From the NCBI RefSeq assembly GCF_006517255.1, contig NZ_CP041185.1, positions 5,146,001 through 5,210,000 on the forward strand: 64,000 nt of DNA, written 5' to 3'. The notes below the pieces were generated by a model. The model saw only the letters and a list, made by a program, of their open reading frames with translations, ran no database searches and had not been told where the DNA came from. Below are positions 52,358 to 61,974 of this stretch, in pieces. The stretch comes from Janthinobacterium tructae. Its GTDB lineage: Bacteria; Pseudomonadota; Gammaproteobacteria; Burkholderiales; Burkholderiaceae_D. Each line of letters starts with the position of its first letter. Position 1 is the first letter of the stretch. Both the position numbers and the translations under genes were made by a program.

Positions 52358-53311
52358 ATGAACAATTACGAACATTATCCACGCGACTTGATCGGCTATG
52401 GCCGCACGCCACCCCATCCGCAATGGCCGGGCAAGGCCCGCATCGCCCTGCAATTCGTTCTCAATTACGAGGAGGGGGCGGAAAACAACGTGCTGCATGG
52501 CGATGCCGCCTCGGAAACGTTTTTATCCGAAATGATCGGTGCGGCCGCATTCCCTGCGCGCCACCTGAGCATGGAGTCGATTTATGAATACGGTTCGCGT
52601 GCCGGATTGTGGCGCTTGCTGCGCATGTTCGAGGAGCGGCGCCTGCCGCTGACCGTGTTTGGCGTCTCGATGGCCTTGAAGCGCAACCCGGATGCGGTAG
52701 CCGCCTTTCAGCAACTGGGACATGAAATCGCCTGTCATGGATTGCGCTGGATTTCCTATCAAAACATGGATGAAGCGACGGAACGCGCACATATGCGCGA
52801 GGCCGTGCAGATCATCCGCGAATTGACGGGTTCCGCCCCGCAAGGCTGGTATACCGGGCGCGATTCACCCAATACGCGCAAACTGGTGGTCGAGCATGGC
52901 GGTTTCCGCTATGACGCCGATTATTATGGCGATGACCTGCCTTTCTGGGAAAAGGTGGCGTACACGGATGCCGCCGGTATGCCTGCCATGCAGCCGCAGC
53001 TGATCGTGCCTTACACCCTGGATACGAACGACATGCGTTTTGCCGCCATGCAGGGTTTCAATTCGGGCACGCAGTTTTTCGATTATCTGAAGGATGCCTT
53101 CGATGTGCTGTATGCGGAAGGCGATCCGAACGGCTTGAACCAGCCGAAGATGTTGTCCGTGGGCTTGCATTGCCGCCTGGTGGGGCGGCCGGGGCGGGCT
53201 GCGGCGCTGGCGCGCTTCCTCGACTATGTGCAGGGCCATGAGCAGGTGTGGATCACGCGCCGCATCGATATTGCCGAGCACTGGCATGCGAACCACCCCT
53301 ATGGTGTTTGA
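52358..53311 (+). CDS. puuE: PuuE-type allantoinase (polysaccharide-deacetylase fold)
   Basis: A 317-residue protein of the PuuE group, metal-independent allantoinases of the deacetylase superfamily. It shows PRDLIGYGRTPPHPQWPGKARIAL at the N-terminus (as RDLIGYGRTPPHPQWPGKA), NYEEGAENNVLHGDA, SIYEYGSRAGLWRLLRMFEE, the GHEIACHGLRW motif and WYTGRDSPNTRKLV. It opens allantoin to allantoate. The length is close to the family (~310). ATG at 52358 is used. The gene is the first of a plus-strand purine-catabolic set and is divergent from uraH. Confidence 0.93.
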   Translation: MNNYEHYPRDLIGYGRTPPHPQWPGKARIALQFVLNYEEGAENNVLHGDAASETFLSEMIGAAAFPARHLSMESIYEYGSRAGLWRLLRMFEERRLPLTVFGVSMALKRNPDAVAAFQQLGHEIACHGLRWISYQNMDEATERAHMREAVQIIRELTGSAPQGWYTGRDSPNTRKLVVEHGGFRYDADYYGDDLPFWEKVAYTDAAGMPAMQPQLIVPYTLDTNDMRFAAMQGFNSGTQFFDYLKDAFDVLYAEGDPNGLNQPKMLSVGLHCRLVGRPGRAAALARFLDYVQGHEQVWITRRIDIAEHWHANHPYGV

Positions 53312-53410
53312 TGGGTATTGATATTGGATGATAAGTAAAATCAGTCTTTGCATATAGTTGTCCCATATGCCGGTGTTAATCTCCTATACTGGGACTATAC
53401 CGAGGCCAGC

Positions 53411-54877
53411 ATGTCAGAACCGATCCGCTTTTATTATCGTGGTGCCGTACAGGAAGTACGCAACGCCGCCCCTACGCAGACTGTGTTGCAGCACCTGCGC
53501 GAGGACTTGCATTGCACGGGCACCAAGGAGGGCTGCGCGGAAGGCGATTGCGGCGCTTGCACGGTGGTCATCGGCAGCCTGGTGGATGGCCAGGTCGAGA
53601 TGAAGGCCGTCAACGCCTGCATCCAGCTCACGCCCACCCTCGACGGCAAGGCCCTGTTTACCGTGGAAGACTTGCAGCAGCCCGATGGCGCCTTGCACCC
53701 GGTGCAGCAGGCGATGGTCGAATGCCACGGTTCCCAATGCGGCTTTTGCACGCCCGGCTTTGTCATGTCGCTGTGGGGCATGTATCTGCAGAAAAACGGT
53801 GAGACGCCCACGCGCTGCGAAATCGACGATACGCTGTCGGGCAATCTGTGCCGCTGCACGGGTTACCGGCCCATCATCGATGCGGCCAGGCGCATGGGCG
53901 AACTGCCGCATGTCGCATTCGACCGCGATGCCCTGGTGCAGCAATTGCAGGGGTTGCAGCGCGCTAGCCTGAGCACTTATGAGCACGGCGGCCAGCACTT
54001 CCACGCGCCGCGCAGCATCGATGAACTGGTGGCGCTGCGCACGGCAAAGCCGCAAGCGTGCCTGCTGGCCGGTTCCACCGATGTGGGCCTGTGGGTCACC
54101 AAGCAATTGCGCGACCTGGGCGACATCATTTATCTGGGTAACGTTGCCGCGCTGAAAACCATCGCCATCGTTGACGGCAAGCTGCAGATTGGCGCCGGCG
54201 CCAGCCTGAACGATGCCTATGCGGCGCTGTGCGAGCATTATCCGCAAGAGTTGTCGGAATTGTGGCAGCGCTTTGCTTCCTTGCCGATCCGCAATGCCGG
54301 CACCCTGGGCGGCAATGTGGCCAATGGTTCGCCCATCGGCGACTCGATGCCGTGGCTGATTGCGCTGGGCAGCGAGATCGTGCTGCGCGGACTTGCCGGC
54401 CAGCGCATCATGCCGTTGGAAAATTTCTATCAAGGTTACCAAAAGAAAGATCTGCAGCCCGGTGAATTCGTCGAAGCTGTGCGCGTGCCCTTGTCGCGTG
54501 CCAATGTGCATTTTCGCACGTATAAACTGGCGAAACGCTTTGACCAGGATATCTCGGCCGTGTGCGCCGCGTTTGCCTTCCAGCTCGACGGCGAGCACAT
54601 CATTGATGCGCGCATCGCCTTTGGCGGCATGGCGGCCACGCCGCAACGCGCCGCGCAAACGGAAGCGTTTCTGCGCGGACAAGCGTGGACGGAAGATAAC
54701 CTCGTTATCGCCATGCGCTTGCTGGCCGACGACTACGCACCGCTGTCCGACATGCGCGCCTCGAATACCTATCGCATGACGACGGCGCAAAACCTGCTGC
54801 GCCGCTTCTGGCTGGAAACACGCTTCGGTGCGCCTTTGCTGCGCACTGCCATCAACGCCTACGCTTGCCGCGCTTGA
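53411..54877 (+). CDS. xdhA: XdhA, xanthine dehydrogenase small subunit (FeS/FAD)
   Basis: The 488-residue subunit carries two 2Fe-2S clusters and FAD. The plant-type ferredoxin domain has Cys residues in EGCAEGDCGACTVV (about 40-53). The second cluster is bound by CGFCTPGF and CRCTGYRP (about 110-160). The FAD domain follows (ACLLAGSTDVGLWVTKQLR, RNAGTLGGNVANGSPIGDSM) and then the CO-dehydrogenase flavoprotein C-terminal domain. ATG at 53411 is chosen; in-frame codons to 53348 lie in the promoter region. A 99-base gap with a GCATATAG box precedes it, so it may have its own promoter. Confidence 0.96.
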   Translation: MSEPIRFYYRGAVQEVRNAAPTQTVLQHLREDLHCTGTKEGCAEGDCGACTVVIGSLVDGQVEMKAVNACIQLTPTLDGKALFTVEDLQQPDGALHPVQQAMVECHGSQCGFCTPGFVMSLWGMYLQKNGETPTRCEIDDTLSGNLCRCTGYRPIIDAARRMGELPHVAFDRDALVQQLQGLQRASLSTYEHGGQHFHAPRSIDELVALRTAKPQACLLAGSTDVGLWVTKQLRDLGDIIYLGNVAALKTIAIVDGKLQIGAGASLNDAYAALCEHYPQELSELWQRFASLPIRNAGTLGGNVANGSPIGDSMPWLIALGSEIVLRGLAGQRIMPLENFYQGYQKKDLQPGEFVEAVRVPLSRANVHFRTYKLAKRFDQDISAVCAAFAFQLDGEHIIDARIAFGGMAATPQRAAQTEAFLRGQAWTEDNLVIAMRLLADDYAPLSDMRASNTYRMTTAQNLLRRFWLETRFGAPLLRTAINAYACRA

Positions 54878-54887
54878 AAGGAGCAGC

Positions 54888-57233
54888 ATGAACCATCCTG
54901 TCACGCCCGAATTGCAAGCGGCCACCTGGGCCGCCGTGGGCAAGCCCAGCCCGCATGAATCGGCGCAATTGCATGTGCTGGGGCAAGCGACGTACACGGA
55001 CGATATCGCCGAACTGCAAGGTACCTTGCACGCGGCACTGGGCCTGTCGCAAAAGCCGCATGCGCGCATCACGGCCATGGATTTGTCGGCCGTGCGCGGC
55101 TCGCAGGGGGTCGTCGCTGTCTACACGGCGCAGGACATTCCCGGTACCAATGATTGCGGCCCCATCATCCATGACGATCCCATCCTGACTGCGGAGCTGG
55201 TGCAATACGTGGGCCAGCCCATCTTCATCGTGGTGGCCGATACACACGACCATGCGCGCCGCGCCGCCCGCCTGGCGCAAGTGTCGTACGAGGAATTGCC
55301 CGCGATCATGACGCCGCAGGCGGCCAAGGCCGCGCAATCGTATGTGCTGCCGCCCATGCAGCTGACGCGCGGCAACTACCAGGCAGCGTTCGAGACGGCG
55401 CCGCATGTGGTCAAGGGCCAGCTGTACGTGGGCGGGCAGGAACAGTTTTACCTGGAAGGGCAGATTTCCTACGCCATCCCGAAGGAAGCGCAGGGCATGC
55501 TGGTGCTGTGTTCGACCCAGCACCCGAGCGAGATGCAGCACGTGGTGGCGCATGCGCTGGGCGTGCATTCGCACAACATTACGGTCGAATGCCGGCGCAT
55601 GGGCGGCGGTTTCGGCGGCAAGGAGTCGCAGTCGGCCCTGTGGGCGGCGGCCGCATCGATTGCGGCGGCCAAACTGAAGCGTCCCGTCAAATTGCGCGCC
55701 GACCGCGACGACGATATGCTGGTGACGGGCAAGCGCCACTGTTTTTATTATGAATACGAAGTGGGCTACGACGACGATGGCAAGATCCTTGCCGCCAAGG
55801 TCGACATGACCACGCGCGCCGGCTATTCGGCGGACTTGTCCGGCCCCGTCGCCACGCGCGCCGTCTGCCACTTCGACAATACCTATTATTTGTCCGACGT
55901 GGATATCCGCGCCGCCTGCGGCAAGACGAATACGCAGTCGAACACGGCTTTCCGGGGCTTCGGCGGACCGCAGGGCGCCATCGCCATCGAGTACGTGATC
56001 GATGAAATCGCCCGCCATTTACAACGCGATGCGCTCGATATTCGCCTGCTCAATTTCTACGGCCGCAACGATGTGGAAGGACGTAATGTCACGCCGTACG
56101 GGCAGACCATCGTCGACAACGTGATCCATGAACTGGTTGCCGAACTCGAAGTGAGCAGCGATTACCGCACGCGCCGCCGCGCCATCGATGCCTACAACGA
56201 GGCCAGCCCCATCCTGAAGAAGGGCCTGGCATTCACGCCCCTGAAATTCGGTATCGCCTTCAACGTCACGCATCTGAACCAGGCCGGTGCGCTGGTCCAC
56301 GTGTACGTCGATGGCTCCGTGCTGGTCAACCATGGTGGCACGGAAATGGGGCAGGGCATCAATACCAAGGTCATGCAGGTGGTGGCGCACGAGCTGGGCC
56401 TGGACCTGGAGCGCGTGCGCGCCACGGCCACCGACACCAGCAAGGTGGCGAACACGTCGGCCACGGCGGCATCCACCGGCGCCGACCTGAACGGCAAGGC
56501 GGCGCAGGATGCGGCGCGCCAGATCCGTGAACGCCTGGCCGATTACGCGGTCAAACTGTATGGCGGTGAGGCGGCTTGCGTGCGCTTCTTCGATAACCAT
56601 ATCCACGTCAACGGCCATGTCGTGCCGTTTGCCGAGCTGGTGCAGAAGGCTTACCTGGCCCGCGTACAACTGTGGTCGGATGGTTTTTATGCCACGCCGG
56701 GCCTGTCGTGGGATGCAAAGACGATGACGGGCCATCCGTTTTCGTATTACGCATATGGCGCGGCCGTGGCTGAAGTGGTGGTCGATACCCTGACGGGGGA
56801 ATGGAAACTGCTGCGCGCGGACGCCTTGTACGATGCGGGTGAGTCATTGAATCCGGCGATTGATCTGGGTCAGGTGGAAGGGGCATTTATTCAGGGCATG
56901 GGTTGGCTGACGACAGAACAGCTATGGTGGAATGCGGCGGGCAAGCTGATGACGCACGCGCCATCGACATACAAGATTCCCGGCATTTCCGATTGCCCGG
57001 AAGATTTTCGCGTCAAGCTGTTCCAGAACCGCAACGTGGAAGACAGCATCCACCGTTCCAAAGCCGTGGGCGAGCCGCCGCTGCTGCTGCCGTTTTCTGT
57101 GTTCTTTGCCATCCGCGACGCCATTTCCAGCGTGGGCCATCACGCCGTGCAACCACCGCTCAATGCCCCCGCCACCAGCGAGGAAATCCTCAAGGCGGTC
57201 ATGGCCGTGCAAGCGGCCGGCGTGGCCGCTTAA
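54888..57233 (+). CDS. xdhB: XdhB, xanthine dehydrogenase large subunit (molybdopterin)
   Basis: The 781-residue subunit holds the molybdenum cofactor and oxidises hypoxanthine and xanthine. Motifs include GQATYTDDIAELQGTLHAAL at the N-terminus, the GGGFGGKES cofactor loop, FRGFGGPQGAIAIEYV, GTEMGQGINTKVMQVVAHEL and, near the C-terminus, the catalytic Glu in KAVGEPPLLLPFSVFF. ATG at 54888 has AAAGGAG upstream, 10 bases after the xdhA stop. Confidence 0.96.
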   Translation: MNHPVTPELQAATWAAVGKPSPHESAQLHVLGQATYTDDIAELQGTLHAALGLSQKPHARITAMDLSAVRGSQGVVAVYTAQDIPGTNDCGPIIHDDPILTAELVQYVGQPIFIVVADTHDHARRAARLAQVSYEELPAIMTPQAAKAAQSYVLPPMQLTRGNYQAAFETAPHVVKGQLYVGGQEQFYLEGQISYAIPKEAQGMLVLCSTQHPSEMQHVVAHALGVHSHNITVECRRMGGGFGGKESQSALWAAAASIAAAKLKRPVKLRADRDDDMLVTGKRHCFYYEYEVGYDDDGKILAAKVDMTTRAGYSADLSGPVATRAVCHFDNTYYLSDVDIRAACGKTNTQSNTAFRGFGGPQGAIAIEYVIDEIARHLQRDALDIRLLNFYGRNDVEGRNVTPYGQTIVDNVIHELVAELEVSSDYRTRRRAIDAYNEASPILKKGLAFTPLKFGIAFNVTHLNQAGALVHVYVDGSVLVNHGGTEMGQGINTKVMQVVAHELGLDLERVRATATDTSKVANTSATAASTGADLNGKAAQDAARQIRERLADYAVKLYGGEAACVRFFDNHIHVNGHVVPFAELVQKAYLARVQLWSDGFYATPGLSWDAKTMTGHPFSYYAYGAAVAEVVVDTLTGEWKLLRADALYDAGESLNPAIDLGQVEGAFIQGMGWLTTEQLWWNAAGKLMTHAPSTYKIPGISDCPEDFRVKLFQNRNVEDSIHRSKAVGEPPLLLPFSVFFAIRDAISSVGHHAVQPPLNAPATSEEILKAVMAVQAAGVAA

Positions 57234-57243
57234 GGAGTTGACG

Positions 57244-58323
57244 ATGAGCGACTGGCTGACAGTGATGGACGATGACACGCAGGCATCCGTGCTGGTGACG
57301 GTCGCTCTGGTGGAAGGTTCCGGACCGCGCGAAGCGGGCGCGAAGATGCGCGTCACCCTCGATGGTCAAATGGATACCATCGGCGGCGGCCACCTGGAAC
57401 TGCGCGCCGTGGAAATCGCCAAGAGCATGCTGGCCACGGGTGACACGCATGCGCGGCTCGAGCGTTTTGCGCTCGGTCCCAGCCTCGGGCAATGCTGCGG
57501 CGGCGTCGTCCATCTGGCTTTTGAATATGTCGATGCCAGCCTGAAAACATTGCTGGCCGCTTTGCGCGAGCGCCGCCAGCACGATAGTTGGCGTCTGGCG
57601 GCACTCGATGGTGAGAGCGCGTCGGCCCTGTTCGATGCGGCCGGTAGCTTGATCGCTGGCACGCCGGGCCAGGCGCCCGACACGTTTTCACGCGAACGCG
57701 CAACCCATGTTGCGCAGGGGAGTGAAGGGCGGCGCTGGCTGGTCGACCCTTGCCTGGCGCCGCGCGCCCATCTGACCTTGTTTGGTGCCGGCCACGTGGG
57801 CGCCGCCATCGTGCGCGCGCTGGCCGATTTGCCCTGCACTATCACCTGGGTCGATGAACGCGAAGACATGTTTTCCGCTGCATTGCCTGCGGGATTGCCA
57901 GATAACGTGCGCATCGCTGCCACCGATACGCCCGAGGAATTTGTCGCCATGGCGCCGCCCGGCGGCAGTTTTCTCGTCATGACGCACAGCCATGCGCTCG
58001 ATCAACGCTTGACGCAAGCCATCATGGAGCGCGAGGATGCGGGCTGGTTTGGCTTGATCGGTTCGCACACGAAACGCAAGCAGTTCGAGCACCGCCTGCA
58101 GGCGCGCGGCGTTCCGGACGAGCGCATTGCCGCCATGGTGTGCCCGATCGGCATGCCAGGTATCCACAACAAGGCGCCGGCCGTGATCGCCGCTTCCGTT
58201 GCCTGTCAATTACTCATGGTGTGGGAAGAAGCCGCCAGCGCGGCCCTGGCCGCACCGCTGCGGCTGGCCTCTGCCAGCGCGCCTCCGCGTCGCCCGACAC
58301 GCGTCGCCATTCATCCGTTATAG
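57244..58323 (+). CDS. xdhC: XdhC, xanthine dehydrogenase molybdenum-cofactor maturation factor
   Basis: The 359-residue protein binds molybdenum cofactor and hands it to XdhB after sulfuration. The N-terminal XdhC/CoxI domain has VEGSGPREAGAKMRVT, TIGGGHLELRAVEIA and the Cys in GPSLGQCCGGVVHL. The C-terminal Rossmann domain has LTLFGAGHVGAAIVRALADL, VMTHSHALD and WFGLIGSHTKRKQFEHRL. ATG at 57244 follows a GGAG site; the earlier in-frame region overlaps xdhB. It is in the same operon. Confidence 0.94.
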   Translation: MSDWLTVMDDDTQASVLVTVALVEGSGPREAGAKMRVTLDGQMDTIGGGHLELRAVEIAKSMLATGDTHARLERFALGPSLGQCCGGVVHLAFEYVDASLKTLLAALRERRQHDSWRLAALDGESASALFDAAGSLIAGTPGQAPDTFSRERATHVAQGSEGRRWLVDPCLAPRAHLTLFGAGHVGAAIVRALADLPCTITWVDEREDMFSAALPAGLPDNVRIAATDTPEEFVAMAPPGGSFLVMTHSHALDQRLTQAIMEREDAGWFGLIGSHTKRKQFEHRLQARGVPDERIAAMVCPIGMPGIHNKAPAVIAASVACQLLMVWEEAASAALAAPLRLASASAPPRRPTRVAIHPL

Positions 58324-58332
58324 AAAGAAGTC

Positions 58333-59649
58333 ATGCCGATTGTTCCTGCCACATTGCAAGCTTATCGTGCCAGCTTGCTGCACTTCCACGCCGATCCCGC
58401 TTTCACCGAGGAGGCGCACGCCTGGCATGCGGATGGCTTGCTGATCGTGGCCGAAGGCAAGGTCTTGGCGGCAGGCGATTACTCTGCACTGCAGGCGACT
58501 TTGCCGCCTGGCACGCATATCGTCGATTACCGCGGCAAGCTGATCGTGCCCGGTTTTATCGACACGCATCTGCATTTCCCGCAGACGGAAATGATCGCTT
58601 CGCCAGCGCCCGGTTTGCTGCCGTGGCTGGAAACGTACACCTTCCCCACCGAGCGCGCATTTGAAGACCCTGTGCATGCGCGCAATGTCGCCGAGTTTTT
58701 CCTCGATGAACTGCTGCGCTGCGGCACCACCACGGCCATGGTGTATGGCAGTGTGCATCCGCAATCGGTCGATGCCTTCTTTGGTGCCAGCGAGGCGCGC
58801 GGCTTGCGCATGGTGGCGGGCAAGGTCATGATGGACCGCAACTGTCCCGAGTTCCTTCGCGACACGGCCGAGTCGGGCGCACGCGAAAGCGAAGAGTTGA
58901 TCCGGCGCTGGCACAAGCATGGCCGCTCGCTGTATGCGATCACGCCCCGCTTCGTGCCGACGTCCACGAATGAACAGATGCACCTGGCGGGCGAACTGGC
59001 GCGCGCCTATCCGGATACGTATCTGCAGACCCACGTGTCGGAAAACGAGGATGAATGCCGCTGGGTGCGTGAACTGCACCCGCAGGCGCGCAGCTACCTC
59101 GATGTGTATGACCAGTACGGCATGCTGCGCCCGCGCGCCATGTTCGGCCATTGCATCTGGCTCGACGAGCGCGACCGCGCGCGCATGGCGGAAACGTCCT
59201 CGGCGGCCGCCATTTGTCCCACCTCCAACTTGTTCCTCGGCAGCGGCCTTTTCGATTTCGAGCGAGCCGATGCGGCGAAAGTGCTGCTGTCGCTGGCCAC
59301 CGACGTGGGCGGCGGCACCTCGTTCTCGATGTTGCAAACCATGAACGAAGCCTATAAAGTAGCACGCTTGAAAGGCAGCTATCTGCCCGCCTTGCGCATG
59401 TTTTACCTGGCGACCCTGGGTGCTGCACGGGCCATGCAACTGGAAGGTACCCTGGGCAATTTCACGGCAGGCACGGAAGCGGACTTCATCGTGCTCGACA
59501 AGCAATCGACGCCGCTGCTGGCGCGTCGCACGGCTGGCTGTCAAAGCCTGGAGGAATTGTTGTTTGCCTTCGCGCTGCTGGGCGACGACCGTGCCGTGGC
59601 CGCCACCTATTCAGGCGGGCAATGCGTGCATGTGCGGGGGCAGGGCTGA
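58333..59649 (+). CDS. guaD: GuaD, guanine deaminase
   Basis: A 438-residue zinc amidohydrolase that converts guanine to xanthine, feeding the xanthine dehydrogenase encoded upstream. Metal-site motifs are VPGFIDTHLHFPQTEMIASP (HxH), TYLQTHVSENEDECRW, MFGHCIWLDERD and LATDVGGGTSFSMLQTM (Asp). Further parts are AICPTSNLFLGSGLFD and the C-terminal amidohydrolase beta domain. ATG at 58333 lies 9 bases after xdhC with AGAAAG upstream. Confidence 0.95.
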   Translation: MPIVPATLQAYRASLLHFHADPAFTEEAHAWHADGLLIVAEGKVLAAGDYSALQATLPPGTHIVDYRGKLIVPGFIDTHLHFPQTEMIASPAPGLLPWLETYTFPTERAFEDPVHARNVAEFFLDELLRCGTTTAMVYGSVHPQSVDAFFGASEARGLRMVAGKVMMDRNCPEFLRDTAESGARESEELIRRWHKHGRSLYAITPRFVPTSTNEQMHLAGELARAYPDTYLQTHVSENEDECRWVRELHPQARSYLDVYDQYGMLRPRAMFGHCIWLDERDRARMAETSSAAAICPTSNLFLGSGLFDFERADAAKVLLSLATDVGGGTSFSMLQTMNEAYKVARLKGSYLPALRMFYLATLGAARAMQLEGTLGNFTAGTEADFIVLDKQSTPLLARRTAGCQSLEELLFAFALLGDDRAVAATYSGGQCVHVRGQG

Positions 59650-59692
59650 CCTACCCGTTGTTCCATACGAATTATCCTGAGCGAGAACGCGA

Positions 59693-61180
59693 ATGCACAA
59701 GAAACTCACTGGCCTGGCGCTTGGCGCCGCGCTGGCATTGACCGGAACGGCGCATGCCGCCCCGTCTTCCAATGAAGCGGCCACCGCGCGCCATTTTGCG
59801 GCCCTGCTTGCCGGCGCGCAGCCGAAGACAGCCGAGTTGAGCCTGTTCTTTTCCATGATGCCCAAGGGCGGCGATTTGCATCACCATTACTCGGGCGCCA
59901 TTTACGCCGAGCAATTCCTCGATTGGGTCGACAAGGAAAACTATTGCGTCAACAAGACGACGTATCGCATCGAAAGCAACAAGGATGTCGTGGCGGCCGA
60001 ACGCGCCAAGCCCGCCGCACAGCGTGGCTGCCTGTCGTCCACGGAAGTGTTTGCCGATGCTGGCCTGTATGCGCAATTGTTGCAGCGCTGGTCGACCAAG
60101 GATTTCTACAACCATGGCGCCATCCAGACGCCACCGGACCGTACTTTCTTTGATACGTTTGGCTACTTCGGCCCCGTGGCGTCGAGCAATACGGCGGACG
60201 GCCTGAAAACCCTGAAGCAGCGCGCCATCGCGGAAAACCTCAGCTACATCGAGACGATTTTCGAACTGTCGCCGTTCGTGCAGAATGCGCAGTTCGACCA
60301 GCAGGTGCTGGCGCCGGGCTTGCCGCCGGCAGCCCTGCAAGCCGTGCTGGCCAACTGGACAGGCAGCCTGGAGCAGGACGCCAGCTTCCAGAAAAGCATC
60401 ACCGCCTACAACGACAACGTGAACGCCAGCAGCGCCGGCATCGACGATGCGAATTTCACCATGCGTTACCAGGCGTATGTGCTGCGTTTCCTGTCGCCAT
60501 CGCAAGTTTTTTCCTCGATGGTGGCCGCGTTCAAGGCAGCCAGCCTGAATCCGCTGCTGGTGGGCGTGAATATCGTGGGCCAGGAAAGCGTGAACGTGTC
60601 CATGCGCGATTACAGTCTGCACATGGAAATGTTCAAGTTCCTCAAGGCAAAATATCCGAACGTCAAGATCGCCTTGCATGCCGGTGAGCTGGCGCTGGGC
60701 ATGGTGCCGCCGGAAGGCATGGCGTTCCATATCGCCGAAGCCGTCGATGTGGCCGGCGCGGACCGTATCGGCCATGGCATGGATATCGCCTACGAGCACA
60801 ATGCGCTGGCCACCATGCAGAAGATGCGTGAACGCAATATTCCCGTGGAAGTGAACCTGACCAGCAACGATTACATTCTCGGCATCAAGGGCCAGGCCCA
60901 TCCGATCACCCTGTACCGCAAGTACGGCGTGCCCTTCGTGATCTCCACCGATGATGCGGGCGTTTCGCGCAATACCCTGTCGAATGAGTACGTGCTGTTT
61001 GCCAGCCAGTACAAGACCGATTATGCGGAAATCAAAAAGCTGTCGTATAACAGCCTGCGTTATTCGTTTTTGGCTGAAGGCGACAAGCAGCGTTTGCTGA
61101 AAGCACTCGATGCCCGTTTCAGCCGTTTTGAAGCGCAAATTGCCGCTGCCGACAAGGCAGGCAAGAGCGGAAAACCGTAA
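59693..61180 (+). CDS. Exported adenosine deaminase (ADGF-like)
   Basis: The 495-residue protein has a clear signal peptide, MHKKLTGLALGAALALTGTA, cut after AHA before APSSNEA, so it acts in the periplasm or outside the cell. It is an adenosine/AMP-type deaminase by MPKGGDLHHHYSGA (zinc HxH), IALHAGELALGMVPPEG, IGHGMDIAYEHN and VISTDDAGVSRNTLSNEY (catalytic Asp). The long N-terminal region before the zinc motif resembles secreted ADGF/CECR1-type deaminases. It closes the purine set, 43 bases after guaD. Whether it uses adenosine or a related nucleoside is unproven. Confidence 0.9.
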   Translation: MHKKLTGLALGAALALTGTAHAAPSSNEAATARHFAALLAGAQPKTAELSLFFSMMPKGGDLHHHYSGAIYAEQFLDWVDKENYCVNKTTYRIESNKDVVAAERAKPAAQRGCLSSTEVFADAGLYAQLLQRWSTKDFYNHGAIQTPPDRTFFDTFGYFGPVASSNTADGLKTLKQRAIAENLSYIETIFELSPFVQNAQFDQQVLAPGLPPAALQAVLANWTGSLEQDASFQKSITAYNDNVNASSAGIDDANFTMRYQAYVLRFLSPSQVFSSMVAAFKAASLNPLLVGVNIVGQESVNVSMRDYSLHMEMFKFLKAKYPNVKIALHAGELALGMVPPEGMAFHIAEAVDVAGADRIGHGMDIAYEHNALATMQKMRERNIPVEVNLTSNDYILGIKGQAHPITLYRKYGVPFVISTDDAGVSRNTLSNEYVLFASQYKTDYAEIKKLSYNSLRYSFLAEGDKQRLLKALDARFSRFEAQIAAADKAGKSGKP

Positions 61181-61211
61181 GTTGTACGACGTTAGCGACT
61201 GATACTCTTTG

Positions 61212-61236
61212 AACGGCCGGATCTTCCGGCCGTTTT
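61212..61236 (+). terminator. Rho-independent terminator after the adenosine deaminase gene
   Basis: A perfect 10-bp stem AACGGCCGGA/TCCGGCCGTT with loop TCT is followed by a short T-run. Confidence 0.8.
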
Positions 61237-61974
61237 CCATTTCCTCTCCCAAATCCCTAAGATGTTATTTTGTCAATTTTGTGGCGACCATGCGACACAA
61301 TTAAAGGCAGATGCACGACGTTATACAATTTCCTGGATGAATCAATTTCAAGTACATATTGCTCATTTATAATCTCGCGCCATAAGCCCGGACGCTGTCA
61401 CACGATATCAATGCAGCTAGTTACCACATGTTATTTATACTTAAAATATATAAATATGTAAAAAAAAACGTATTTGTCATCCATTTTTTGATGATGCATA
61501 GTGGGATGAGTGTGATATTAAAAAGTCACAATTCATATGGCTGATAGCGTATGAAGATGGGTATTTGCAGTAAATAAAGGTGAGATGCAGGGTGAAAACG
61601 AACAGTCAATGGAATAAATGACGACATTTTCCTGCTTCTTGCCGCCATGTCACAGGCTTGAAATATTTAACAATTACACTCGCGGCTTGCCATGTTAGCC
61701 GGGTAGGTATGTCGGGTGTATGACACAGGTGCTAGCGCCCCGTGTTGTACGGAAGAGAGCACGTTTCTCGCCGTTATTGCTTGAAATATCGATGCTTGTG
61801 ATGAGTGGAAAGGCATTTGTGCAAGGTCTTGTCAGGGCCAGCAGCCAGTCCAGCCGGCGTAACAGTTGCAGTATCGTAAAGAGGAAATGTTGTGTTTGTG
61901 TTGCTGTGCGGCGCAGCCGGACAGTGGGGCAATCCAGGATTTTCAAAAAATAATAGTCTTTTCTGGGGTTAAAG
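61237..61974. other. AT-rich intergenic region, no gene seen
   Basis: About 740 bases between the deaminase terminator and the TonB-receptor start. The first 450 bases are strikingly AT-rich compared with the flanks, including runs such as AAAATATATAAATATGTAAA. The last part has near-normal composition and must contain the receptor promoter. Small open frames at 61270 and 61720 have no ribosome-binding site or recognisable product, so I do not call them genes. Confidence 0.7.

Noticed and set aside
61720..61953. A 77-codon open frame upstream of the TonB receptor
   Set aside because: No ribosome-binding site, no recognisable domain, and composition of a noncoding region.
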